Origin: Bacillus sp. AFS073361
GTDB taxonomy: Bacteria > Bacillota > Bacilli > Bacillales > Cytobacillaceae
Assembly: GCF_002567005.1 (NCBI RefSeq)
Contig: NZ_NUZU01000003.1
Location: 1 to 34,624 of the forward strand
DNA length: 34,624 nt
Reading direction: 5' to 3'
Part shown: one piece after another, positions 17,247 through 24,771 of the stretch
Layout of the letters: every line of letters begins with the position of its first letter
Position numbering within the stretch: position 1 is the first letter of the stretch
Translations under genes and position numbers: made by a program
Notes under the pieces: generated by a model
Databases searched by the model: none
Told to the model about the DNA's origin: nothing
What the model saw: only the letters and a program-made list of their open reading frames with translations

Positions 17247-19147
17247 GTAAGGATTCCAATCAAAACCACACCCAAGGGATGGGGACTAGAAAACCTGGCC
17301 CTGGACCAGGCGGCGGATTTGGCCCGATGGGCATGGGCATGCCTGTCCAAAAAGCAAAGAACTTTAAAGGAACTCTAAATAGACTTATCAGCTATTTGAA
17401 ACCATATAAATTACAGCTTTTAGCGGTTTTAATTTCAGCCATTATTAGTACCATTTTTGCGATCGTCAGCCCTAAAATATTGGGGAAAGCGACGACTAAG
17501 TTATTCGAAGGCTTGATGATGAAATTTAGAGGAATCCCTGGAGCTAAAATCGATTTTGATTATATCGGTCAAATTATTATTTTACTCATTGGCCTCTATA
17601 TTCTAAGTGCGATTTTTGCTTATATCCAACAATATATTATGGCGGGTGTCGCGCAAAAGACAGTTTACAATCTTCGGAAAGAGGTAGAAGAGAAACTGAA
17701 CCGACTTCCGCTTAAATACTTTGATTCACGTACCCATGGTGAAATTCTCAGCCGTGCAATAAATGATGTTGATAATATTAGTACGACCTTACAGCAAAGC
17801 TTAACCCAGCTGATTACCTCCGTTGTTACCATTATCGGTGTCATTATCATGATGCTGTCGATTAGTCCATTAATGACGTTGATTGTCATTTTGACACTGC
17901 CGATTAGCGGTGTTGCGATTGCAAAGATAGCTAAAAAGTCGCAACAGTATTTTAAAGGGCAACAAAAATCATTAGGCCAATTAAATGGGCATGTGGAAGA
18001 GATGTATACCGGTCATAAAGTAGTCAAAGTTTTCGGTCACGAACAGAAATCAATTGAAACATTCGAGGGAATCAATGAAACTCTCTACCAATCCGCTTGG
18101 AAGGCACAATTTGTATCCGGCCTGATCATGCCATTAATGGGATTTATCAATAATATTGGCTATGTTCTCGTATCAGTCGTTGGTGGAATCTTGGTAACGA
18201 AAAAAGCGATTGAAATTGGTGATATACAGGCTTTTATCCAATATGCACGTCAATTTTCCCAACCGATTGCTCAAACTGCATCGATCGCAAACGTCATTCA
18301 ATCCACGATCGCCAGTGCCGAACGGGTCTTTGAAATTTTGGATGAAACAGAAGAGGTGCCTGAAGCCATTGATGCGAAGGTGATCGCTAGGCCAAAAGGT
18401 GAAGTAACCTTTGAACATGTAAGTTTCGGTTACGAGGAAAATGAACTTTTAATCAAAGATATGGAAATCGATGTGAAACCTGGTCAGACAGTAGCGATTG
18501 TCGGACCAACAGGAGCGGGTAAAACCACACTAATTAATTTGCTGATGCGTTTCTATGAAATTAATTCTGGCAGCATACTCATTGACGGAGTCGATACGAG
18601 AGAGGTAAAAAGGGAGCACCTAAGAAGTTTATTTGGTATGGTACTGCAGGATACATGGTTATTTAATAGTACGATTTTTGATAATATTGCCTACGGAAAA
18701 GAGGGGGCAACAAAGGAAGAAGTGGTGGCAGCAGCTCGCGCGGCAAACGCTGATCACTTTATTCGAACGCTCCCAGATGGGTATGATACGATTTTGAATG
18801 AAGAGGCATCCAACATTTCTCAGGGGCAAAAACAACTGTTAACAATTGCTAGGGCGATCCTTGCTAATCCAGCGATACTTATTTTGGATGAAGCGACCAG
18901 TAGTGTCGATACGCGAACAGAGGTTCAAATCCAAAAAGCGATGAACCACTTAATGAAAGGGAGGACCAGCTTTGTCATTGCCCACAGATTGTCGACGATT
19001 CGAGATGCTGATTTAATCCTAGTAATGAATAACGGAAGTGTCATTGAAAAAGGAACTCACGTGGAATTACTAGAAGAAGGCGGTTTTTATGCAGACCTGT
19101 ATAATAGTCAGTTTACAGGGAGTAATTCAGTGAAAAATGTAGGTTGA
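17243..19147 (+). CDS. Heterodimeric ABC exporter, catalytic subunit
   Basis: A 634-residue partner of the preceding gene. The N-terminal 35 residues are Gly/Pro/Met-rich (GPGPGGGFGPMGMGMP), a low-complexity cytosolic extension seen in YfiC/BmrD-type subunits. Six transmembrane helices follow. The NBD has Walker A GPTGAGKTT (421-429), Walker B ILDEATSS with intact Glu (D549, E550) and switch His (IAHRLST, H581). The signature is degenerate, ISQGQ (S526-Q529), in place of LSGGQ. Together with the partner's good signature it forms the single consensus ATP site. The start at 17243 is set by GGAGGAAA and by the ATGA overlap; a longer frame from 17189 has no ribosome binding site. The operon ends at the terminator at 19154. 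Confidence 0.92.
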   Translation: MSKDSNQNHTQGMGTRKPGPGPGGGFGPMGMGMPVQKAKNFKGTLNRLISYLKPYKLQLLAVLISAIISTIFAIVSPKILGKATTKLFEGLMMKFRGIPGAKIDFDYIGQIIILLIGLYILSAIFAYIQQYIMAGVAQKTVYNLRKEVEEKLNRLPLKYFDSRTHGEILSRAINDVDNISTTLQQSLTQLITSVVTIIGVIIMMLSISPLMTLIVILTLPISGVAIAKIAKKSQQYFKGQQKSLGQLNGHVEEMYTGHKVVKVFGHEQKSIETFEGINETLYQSAWKAQFVSGLIMPLMGFINNIGYVLVSVVGGILVTKKAIEIGDIQAFIQYARQFSQPIAQTASIANVIQSTIASAERVFEILDETEEVPEAIDAKVIARPKGEVTFEHVSFGYEENELLIKDMEIDVKPGQTVAIVGPTGAGKTTLINLLMRFYEINSGSILIDGVDTREVKREHLRSLFGMVLQDTWLFNSTIFDNIAYGKEGATKEEVVAAARAANADHFIRTLPDGYDTILNEEASNISQGQKQLLTIARAILANPAILILDEATSSVDTRTEVQIQKAMNHLMKGRTSFVIAHRLSTIRDADLILVMNNGSVIEKGTHVELLEEGGFYADLYNSQFTGSNSVKNVG

Positions 19148-19153
19148 GAGAAT

Positions 19154-19192
19154 GCGTTTGGAAAGCTTACGAACTTTCTGAACGCTTTTTTT
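19154..19192 (+). terminator. Terminator of the ABC exporter operon
   Basis: GCGTT-tg-GAAAG ... CTTTC-tg-AACGC, two stems separated by an internal loop, then TTTTTTT; 7 bases after the stop. Confidence 0.88.
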
Positions 19193-19232
19193 ATTTTAAA
19201 TAAGTGTTGAATTATGAAAAAAATTCATTTCG

Positions 19233-19265
19233 TCTCATTATCTTAAGTATACTTAGGAAATGAGA
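19233..19265. repeat. 33-nt near-perfect palindrome next to the dif-like site
   Basis: TCTCATT (19233-19239) pairs with AATGAGA (19259-19265), and TCTTAAGTA (19241-19249) pairs with TACTTAGGA (19250-19258). That makes 16 pairs with one G-T and a single bulged A (19240), and no loop. The absence of a loop argues for a DNA-level (protein-binding or cruciform) role more than for an RNA hairpin. It is in the 200-bp gap between convergent genes, 13 bases left of the dif-like sequence. Confidence 0.6.
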
Positions 19266-19277
19266 TATTTTACGTTT

Positions 19278-19305
19278 TTGTTACCATAATATTATTATGT
19301 AAACT
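19278..19305. other. dif-like candidate recombination site beside xerS
   Basis: The right arm TTATGTAAACT (19295-19305) is identical to the XerD-side arm of the B. subtilis dif site, and identity extends left to 13 bases (TATTATGTAAACT). The left side, TGTTACCATAA (19279-19289), is an imperfect inverted copy: 8 of 11 positions. The arms are separated by only 5 bases (TATTA), whereas classical dif has 6, and aligning to the Firmicute consensus requires one base deleted from the centre. It lies 46 bases past the 3' end of xerS. Gene orientation changes here from mostly plus to mostly minus, as expected at the replication terminus. It could be the chromosomal dif, a XerS-specific site (as difSL adjoins xerS in streptococci), or a decayed copy. 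Confidence 0.45.
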
Positions 19306-19311
19306 GATTAA

Positions 19312-19345
19312 AATTTAAAATAAGACTGCCGCGAAAACGACAGTC
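19312..19345 (-). terminator. Terminator of xerS
   Basis: On the minus strand GACTGTCG-TTTTCG-CGGCAGTC (one T-G pair) followed by TTATTTTAAATTTT, 5 bases after the xerS stop. Confidence 0.75.
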
Positions 19346-19350
19346 ATTGA

Positions 19351-20439
19351 TCATTCTATTTGCTCTTTCGGCATATCCATCTTATCCACAGCAATTTTTA
19401 AATCATCATTCTTAATATGCGTATAGATCATCGTCGTTTGGATGGATGAATGACCTAATTGCCGTCTTAATTTCGGTACATCATTGATTTCAGCATGGTA
19501 TCTAGTCGCGAATGAATGACGCAGCTTATGTACCGATAACGATGGTTTACCAAATGCGGTTGCATATTTTTCAATGAGTTTTTCAACGGATCGGGCTGTT
19601 AATTGCCGTGATTTGCCCTTGGGACCAATCGGAGCTGAAATAAACAACGCCTTATTGCTTTTCTCAACCTGGTACTTAGCCGTTCTAATTGAAAGGTATT
19701 CTTGTAGGTCATCCATTGCCACTTGGCTAAAATAAACAAATTGTTCTTTATTTCCTTTACGGATTACTCTCACACAATACTTACTATAATCAATATCGTC
19801 TAATTCAATCCCAACTAATTCCGAAAGACGCAGCCCGGAACCCAAGATTAACGAGACAATGGCCGTATCACGTTCCTTATTTAATTGATAAAAATTATAG
19901 AGTCTTTTATTATCTTTATTCAATTCACCATAATCATTCGCAACAAATAAGCGGAATTTTTCATATTCGTCCCCGAGGAGGATTTTACCTTCCATTTTAG
20001 TTGCCTTGGTTTCCATGCTGTCTTTTACTTCATTAAATTCAATTTTAGCCATAACATTCCGGTTCAAATAAGGCTTTAGATCTGGGGTTTCCGCAATGTT
20101 TTGTAAGTAATTAAACAGTGATTTTAACGCAGATAATTTCCGATTTACGGTAAGTTCTTTATTATTTAATTGATAATGCAAATAATTTAAAAAACCTTCA
20201 ACCTCCAAGACAGTCAGTTGCTCTAAACGCTCTAAAGGAATTTCTTTGATGGTGCCTGACACCAATTGCTCACTGACCATCCAGTTAAAGAAGATTTTAT
20301 AATCATGACAGTAATTAAATAAGGAAGCCGTTGAAAGCTTACGTAATTTATGATTAATATATTCGTCAACATACCATGGAAGTTCTTTGAGCAACGTTTG
20401 AAGTTTTTGAAATTGTTGCTGCTTTGATTGATTTACCAT
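19351..20439 (-). CDS. xerS: Tyrosine recombinase XerS
   Basis: A 362-residue tyrosine recombinase with an N-terminal SAM-like core-binding domain (about 20-120) and a catalytic domain. All six active residues are present: R204 (SGLRLSELVG), K228 (IRKGNK), H304 and R307 (HKLRHSFAT), H330 (LGHSSIQTT) and Y339 (MIYTHI). Length above 350 and overall layout match XerS, the single recombinase that resolves chromosome dimers in streptococci and also occurs in some Bacillaceae; XerC/XerD are about 300 residues. GGGGTG precedes ATG. The promoter (20459-20487) is flanked by an inverted repeat. A dif-like sequence lies beyond its 3' end. Alternative: an integrative-element recombinase, but no other phage or element genes are adjacent. 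Confidence 0.88.
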   Translation of the reverse strand: MVNQSKQQQFQKLQTLLKELPWYVDEYINHKLRKLSTASLFNYCHDYKIFFNWMVSEQLVSGTIKEIPLERLEQLTVLEVEGFLNYLHYQLNNKELTVNRKLSALKSLFNYLQNIAETPDLKPYLNRNVMAKIEFNEVKDSMETKATKMEGKILLGDEYEKFRLFVANDYGELNKDNKRLYNFYQLNKERDTAIVSLILGSGLRLSELVGIELDDIDYSKYCVRVIRKGNKEQFVYFSQVAMDDLQEYLSIRTAKYQVEKSNKALFISAPIGPKGKSRQLTARSVEKLIEKYATAFGKPSLSVHKLRHSFATRYHAEINDVPKLRRQLGHSSIQTTMIYTHIKNDDLKIAVDKMDMPKEQIE

Positions 20440-20458
20440 AAAATCACCCCGCTTCTAT

Positions 20459-20487
20459 ATTTTACTAAACGGTCTTAATTACGTCAA
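20459..20487 (-). promoter_or_regulatory. Sigma-A promoter of xerS
   Basis: On the minus strand TTGACG (20482-20487), 17 bases, TAAAAT (20459-20464), 20 bases before the ATG. Confidence 0.8.
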
Positions 20488-20507
20488 ATTTATATTTTAC
20501 GTAATTA
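20476..20507. promoter_or_regulatory. Inverted repeat overlapping the xerS -35 region
   Basis: Perfect 9-bp arms TAATTACGT (20476-20484) and ACGTAATTA (20499-20507), 14 bases apart. The proximal arm overlaps the -35 hexamer, a geometry suited to an operator. Binding protein unknown; autoregulation by XerS is only a thought. Confidence 0.5.
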
Positions 20508-20621
20508 TCTTTTGGAGTGTTATAAGCTATAGGCATCCGCCAGATTCCCATGCACTGTCTAAAAAATCTCTAAAAATAGATAGGAACTAAAACAATTAAA
20601 ATTTCCAATCAATTAACTCAT

Positions 20622-20659
20622 AAAAAAACGCCGACTGGTCTCTAAGACCAATCGGCGTT
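20622..20659 (-). terminator. Terminator of pdxS-pdxT
   Basis: On the minus strand AACGCCGATTGGTCT-TAGA-GACCAGTCGGCGTT with one G-T pair, then TTTTTTT; right after the pdxT stop. Confidence 0.95.
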
Positions 20660-20671
20660 CCCCTGCTGCAC

Positions 20672-21262
20672 CTAATGAGCTAAAACATTTGTATTCTCTC
20701 GCACCATTTCAATAAAATACTTCATAACTCTACTATCCTCTGTTAATTCTGGATGAAAAGAACAACCTAAGAATTGTCCTTCTCGCGCTAAAACAATACG
20801 CTCTTCATGTTTTGCTAGAATTTCAACATTCTCACCCGCCGAAACGATATGAGGTGCTCGGATGAAAACAGCGGGAATATCCTCTCCTACTCCACTGATG
20901 GACATCTCGACTTCAAAACTATCAACCTGGCGACCAAATGAATTCCGTTCAACCATGATGTCCATCACCCCGAGATGTGACGTATCATAGCCAACAATTT
21001 CTTTTGCCAGTAAAATCAGGCCTGCACATGTTCCAAACATCGGAACTCCCTTGGCGGCTAGAGCACGAATGGGTTCAAGCAACTCGTATCGGTCCAGCAG
21101 TTTCCGCATTGTTGTACTTTCTCCGCCAGGCAGTACAAGACCATTTAATTCTTTTAGATCTTCAGCCGATTTAACTGAAATGGCCCTACAGCCAAGCTCT
21201 TCAATTTGTCTTATATGCTCTCTAACTGCACCTTGTAATGCAAGTACCCCAATGTTCAGCAT
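20672..21262 (-). CDS. pdxT: Pyridoxal 5'-phosphate synthase, glutaminase subunit PdxT
   Basis: A 196-residue class-I glutaminase that supplies ammonia to PdxS. The catalytic triad is C79 (MFGTCAGL), H170 and E172 (SFHPELTED), with the substrate loop LPGGEST at 45-51. All numbers match the B. subtilis YaaE enzyme. ATG 21262 ([13 protein letters not shown]) is chosen over the longer frame at 21298, because the pdxS stop ends 1 base earlier and homologues begin here. It is translationally coupled to pdxS. The terminator follows directly. Confidence 0.97.
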   Translation of the reverse strand: MLNIGVLALQGAVREHIRQIEELGCRAISVKSAEDLKELNGLVLPGGESTTMRKLLDRYELLEPIRALAAKGVPMFGTCAGLILLAKEIVGYDTSHLGVMDIMVERNSFGRQVDSFEVEMSISGVGEDIPAVFIRAPHIVSAGENVEILAKHEERIVLAREGQFLGCSFHPELTEDSRVMKYFIEMVRENTNVLAH

Positions 21263-21263
21263 A

Positions 21264-22148
21264 TTACCAACCACGTTCCTGCATACGGTCTTTTGCATCT
21301 AGCGCAGAAATTTCAATACCTTTCATCGGTGTCCCCAGCTCTTTTGAAATTTCTGCAATCAGTTTATAATCTTGGTAGTTTGTTGTTGCTTCTACAATGG
21401 CACGTGCGAATTTTTCTGGATTATCCGATTTGAAAATACCTGATCCGACAAATACACCATCCGCTCCAAGTTCCATCATTAAAGCAGCATCAGCAGGTGT
21501 CGCTACCCCGCCGGCAGCAAAATTGACAACAGGCAGCCTACCCAATTTTTTAATTTCTAGCAATAATTCAAATGGTGCTCCTAAATTCTTTGCTTCTGTC
21601 ATTAATTCGTCCGTATTCATACCGACAACGCGTCTTACTTGAGCATTTACTTTGCGAATATGACGAACCGCCTCGACAATATTTCCAGTTCCCGGTTCCC
21701 CTTTTGTCCGTAACATAGATGCTCCTTCACCAATGCGGCGTGCAGCTTCCCCTAAATCACGGCACCCGCAAACAAAAGGTACAGTGTATTCGCTTTTTAA
21801 TAAATGATATTCTTCATCCGCAGGTGTTAATACTTCACTTTCATCTATATAATCGACGCCCATAGCTTCTAATACACGTGCTTCGACAATGTGGCCAATG
21901 CGTGCTTTTGCCATTACTGGAATGGTTACAGCGTTCATTACTTCTTCCATAATCCGAGGGTCTGCCATGCGAGCTACCCCACCAGCTGCCCGGATATCGG
22001 ATGGTACCCGCTCCAAGGCCATAACCGCAACCGCACCGGCAGCCTCTGCTATTTTTGCCTGCTCGGCATTAATGACATCCATAATAACGCCGCCTTTTTG
22101 CATTTCAGCCATTCCGCGTTTTACTCTTTCAGTTCCTACTAATTTCAT
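21264..22148 (-). CDS. pdxS: Pyridoxal 5'-phosphate synthase, lyase subunit PdxS
   Basis: A 294-residue (beta/alpha)8 barrel that makes PLP from ribose 5-phosphate, glyceraldehyde 3-phosphate and ammonia, as a 24-mer with PdxT. Conserved active residues are D24 ([10 protein letters not shown]), K81 (VMAKARIGH) and K149 (MLRTKGEPG), plus the phosphate loop [23 protein letters not shown] precedes ATG. The -10 (TATACT on the minus strand near 22176) has no good -35, as expected of a promoter that needs an activator. The divergent MocR-type gene is the natural candidate. B. subtilis keeps pdxST near the origin, so the location here differs. Confidence 0.97.
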   Translation of the reverse strand: MKLVGTERVKRGMAEMQKGGVIMDVINAEQAKIAEAAGAVAVMALERVPSDIRAAGGVARMADPRIMEEVMNAVTIPVMAKARIGHIVEARVLEAMGVDYIDESEVLTPADEEYHLLKSEYTVPFVCGCRDLGEAARRIGEGASMLRTKGEPGTGNIVEAVRHIRKVNAQVRRVVGMNTDELMTEAKNLGAPFELLLEIKKLGRLPVVNFAAGGVATPADAALMMELGADGVFVGSGIFKSDNPEKFARAIVEATTNYQDYKLIAEISKELGTPMKGIEISALDAKDRMQERGW

Positions 22149-22190
22149 AAAATTACCTCCATTTCATTTATGATTTTAGTATAATAGAAA

Positions 22191-22220
22191 TTGACTACAT
22201 GAAAAGGTTCAGTTTTATAA
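22191..22220 (+). promoter_or_regulatory. Promoter of the pdxR-like gene
   Basis: TTGACT (22191-22196), 18 bases, TTATAA (22215-22220). It lies in the 104-bp gap shared with the divergent pdxS promoter. Confidence 0.6.
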
Positions 22221-22236
22221 AAAACAATGTGGTCAG
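22191..22236. promoter_or_regulatory. Candidate PdxR operator (inverted repeat)
   Basis: TTGACTACAT (22191-22200) and ATGTGGTCAG (22227-22236) are imperfect inverted copies (8 of 10 positions). The core GTGGTC resembles the GTGGAC/GTGGTC elements I recall for MocR-type PdxR sites. The left arm covers the -35 of the pdxR-like gene; the right arm is just upstream of its ribosome binding site. Confidence 0.4.
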
Positions 22237-22252
22237 TTGGAGGGGATTGCGA

Positions 22253-23647
22253 ATGGATATGCTAATGTTTAAGTTGGATAATAGTACAGAAAAACCATTG
22301 TATGAACAGCTTTATAATGGGATCAAAGATGCTATTATCCAAAAACAAATTGAAGTGGGAACCAAATTGCCGTCGAAGAAAAAATTAGCGGAATTTTTAA
22401 ATATTAGCCAAACTACCATTGAAATTGCCTATGCTCAGCTCATAGCAGAAGGCTATGTGGTCTCCAAACCCCGCATCGGTTTTTTCGTGGAAGAGATCGA
22501 CGAATTACCTTATGTTGAAAAAGAATTCCTAAACATGCCTGAAAGTAAGGTTGATAAAAAAATCGTTCAATTTGATTTCCATCCCGGAAAAATTGATGCA
22601 GATTCCTTCCCTTTTTCACTTTGGCGAAAATATGCAAAAAATATATATGATAGCAGTTCAAAAGAGTTGTTGGAACTGGGAGACCCGCAAGGAGAATTCG
22701 CCTTAAGAGTGGAAATTGCAAAATATCTTTATCAATCGAGGGGGATTGTCTGCAGCCCCGAACAGATTGTCATTGGTTCGGGAACGGAACAGCTGCTTCC
22801 AATGATTTTAAGGTTACTTGGAAATGATTTGAAATTTGCACTTGAAAATCCTGGCTATTCGGCCATACCCAAAATACAAATGCAAAATAGAGCCATCCCT
22901 ATTCCGGTGGATGAAAATGGTTTAATCGTGGATGAACTGGAAAAAACAAAGGCCAATATTGTTTACATAACTCCTTCCCACCAGTTCCCTACGGGTGCCG
23001 TCCTATCCGCAACAAGAAGAACACAGCTATTAAACTGGGCAGCAAAGGATAAAAGCCGCTACATCATTGAAGATGATTATGATAGCGAGTTTCGTTATAT
23101 CGGAAAACCTATTCCTGCCTTACAAGGGTTAGACCAAAACGAAAAAGTTATTTATTTGAGCACATTTACCAAATCATTAATGCCTTCCTTACGCGTCGCT
23201 TATTTTGTCTTACCATCAACCTTACTGCAAAAATATAAGGAGACATTCAGTTTTTACTCATCAACCGTACCAAGATTCGATCAGCATATTTTAGCTGACT
23301 TTATGAGAGATGGCTATTTTTCCAAACACTTAAACAGGATGCGGAAAATTTATCGCAAAAAACATGAAAAATTAACTCAAGTTTTAGAAACGTATTATCC
23401 GGATGTCATCATTACAGGAGATCTGGCAGGAATGCACATTTTAATTTCCGTCCCTCTGTCAAAACGGGAAGATCAGTTAAAACAAATAGCCGTTAATGCC
23501 AATATTGCCATCCATCCATTAAGTGATTATCTGTTAAGTCCTATTGACTATCCATATCCAACTTTTTTATTAGGTTTCGGCGGCATTCCATTGGACCAAA
23601 TTGAAAAAGGCATACACCAATTAATGCAATGTTGGAACCACGAGTGA
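22253..23647 (+). CDS. pdxR: MocR-type GntR regulator, PdxR-like
   Basis: A 464-residue fusion of a GntR winged helix (residues 1-75; LPSKKKLAEFLNISQTTIE as helix-turn-helix) and a fold-I aminotransferase domain. The aminotransferase part keeps the PLP-site residues: Asp in IEDDYDSEFRY and the Schiff-base Lys K307 in STFTKSLMPSLRV. Divergent placement from pdxS-pdxT strongly suggests it is PdxR, which senses PLP and controls pdxST in Listeria, Corynebacterium and other Gram-positives. ATG 22253 is preferred since TTGGAGGGG lies 8 bases upstream; a longer frame from 22199 would overlap the promoter. B. subtilis lacks this regulator as far as I recall. GabR-like MocR proteins are an alternative, but no GABA genes are present. 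Confidence 0.85.
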   Translation: MDMLMFKLDNSTEKPLYEQLYNGIKDAIIQKQIEVGTKLPSKKKLAEFLNISQTTIEIAYAQLIAEGYVVSKPRIGFFVEEIDELPYVEKEFLNMPESKVDKKIVQFDFHPGKIDADSFPFSLWRKYAKNIYDSSSKELLELGDPQGEFALRVEIAKYLYQSRGIVCSPEQIVIGSGTEQLLPMILRLLGNDLKFALENPGYSAIPKIQMQNRAIPIPVDENGLIVDELEKTKANIVYITPSHQFPTGAVLSATRRTQLLNWAAKDKSRYIIEDDYDSEFRYIGKPIPALQGLDQNEKVIYLSTFTKSLMPSLRVAYFVLPSTLLQKYKETFSFYSSTVPRFDQHILADFMRDGYFSKHLNRMRKIYRKKHEKLTQVLETYYPDVIITGDLAGMHILISVPLSKREDQLKQIAVNANIAIHPLSDYLLSPIDYPYPTFLLGFGGIPLDQIEKGIHQLMQCWNHE

Positions 23648-23700
23648 TCGGAATCTAGAATAGAACCGACTGTTTTTTATACAACAACCAAGTTCCTTTT

Positions 23701-23732
23701 TAAAAAAATAGAGCAGTATTAGTTTACTGCTC
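23701..23732 (-). terminator. Terminator between convergent pdxR and radical-SAM genes
   Basis: GAGCAGTA-ttagtt-TACTGCTC, 8-bp stem; on the minus strand followed by TATTTTTTTA. It mainly serves the minus-strand gene ending at 23751. Confidence 0.85.
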
Positions 23733-23750
23733 TTTCTGAAAGGCCATATA

Positions 23751-24593
23751 TCAGGCCTGGAATCTTGTAAAAGCTTCGTTTTTGGAAACCCGTATCATTT
23801 CACTAGAAAAATATTTTTTAAAATATTTTTCCACTTTTACATGTAGATTGTTTTCATACCACCCTGAATGTCCATGTTCTTCAAATAATTTTGGCATTCC
23901 TAATCTTTCTGAACGTTTACCCATAGCACCATCTCCAATGGATAGTGTATCAATCCATATATGATCTACAATCCCATCCAATACTTTCGGAAACTCTGGG
24001 GTAAAGGGCAAAACGGGCGATATTGAAGCTTGGGTCATTATTCCGGCTTCATGAACTTCTTTTAAGGCTTTTAACCGCAAATTAATTCCTGGTGCATATG
24101 GAGCAAAAATTTGCTTTATGTCTTCCCTGTCCGTTTCAATCGTTATAGATACTAATACTTTACATTTTTCCTTTAGTTTGACGATCAAATCAATATCTCT
24201 TGTTATTAGTGGTCCTCGTGTTTGAATTTGAAGAAAATCAGGAGGATTTTCAATCATTTCTTCTAATATCCCTCTTGTAATTTCTGCCTTACGTTCAATT
24301 GGTTGGTAAGGATCTGTTGCGGAAGACATAAAAATGTTCACAGGATTTTTTTTCTTCCGAAGTTTAATGATTTCTTTGCGGTAATTTTCTGCTGCATTTG
24401 CTTTAATTTCCAACCATTCTCCCCAGAGAATTCCTTTGAATCTTTGAATTGGCATTTCTCTAACATAGCAATATCTGCAAGCAAACGCACAACCACTATA
24501 CGGATTCAATGAATGTGTATAGCCAACATCCAAATAACCTTTTGCCTCAGTCAGGATGTTCTTTGCAAGTATTTCTTTAATTTCAATTCCCAT
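23751..24593 (-). CDS. Radical SAM protein of the spore photoproduct lyase family
   Basis: A 280-residue radical SAM enzyme with CxxxCxxC at C35, C39 and C42 (SGCAFACRYCYVRE), which binds the [4Fe-4S] cluster that cleaves S-adenosylmethionine. The following blocks, IFMSSATDPYQPIE, LQIQTRGPLITRD and VSITIETDRED, are typical of the SplB-like subgroup with about 280-340 residues. True SplB repairs the thymine dimer in germinating spores and ends with a conserved cysteine region; this protein is shorter and lacks that clear C-terminal cysteine, so it is a paralogue of unknown substrate. ATG 24593 is set by AAAGAGGTG 8 bases upstream; a GTG at 24602 overlaps that ribosome binding site. Confidence 0.82.
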   Translation of the reverse strand: MGIEIKEILAKNILTEAKGYLDVGYTHSLNPYSGCAFACRYCYVREMPIQRFKGILWGEWLEIKANAAENYRKEIIKLRKKKNPVNIFMSSATDPYQPIERKAEITRGILEEMIENPPDFLQIQTRGPLITRDIDLIVKLKEKCKVLVSITIETDREDIKQIFAPYAPGINLRLKALKEVHEAGIMTQASISPVLPFTPEFPKVLDGIVDHIWIDTLSIGDGAMGKRSERLGMPKLFEEHGHSGWYENNLHVKVEKYFKKYFSSEMIRVSKNEAFTRFQA

Positions 24594-24705
24594 ATAGAGC
24601 ACACCTCTTTTTTTAAAGTCTACCGTATAATAAAAGCCATGAGAATAGAACTTATTTTAAAAGGTTATATTTAAAGGATATATTTTTAGTTCTCAATGGA
24701 TAAGA

Positions 24706-24729
24706 TAGCTGCTGACTATTCTGCAGCTA
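24706..24729 (+). promoter_or_regulatory. Hairpin upstream of the dedA gene
   Basis: TAGCTGC-tgactattct-GCAGCTA, 7-bp stem with 10-nt loop, 43 bases before the dedA start. It is followed by ATTTTAAAATTATTT, so it could be a weak terminator or leader structure. Confidence 0.35.
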
Positions 24730-24771
24730 ATTTTAAAATTATTTGTAGGTGGGATGTTTGTGGAGCAACAT

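Noticed and set aside
19351..20439. xerS as the integrase of a mobile element
   Set aside because: No phage, conjugation or element genes and no direct-repeat attachment sites were seen near it; length and neighbourhood fit XerS better.
21889..22173. Long frames antisense to pdxS
   Set aside because: They lie opposite a perfectly conserved PdxS; the openness comes from its codon composition.
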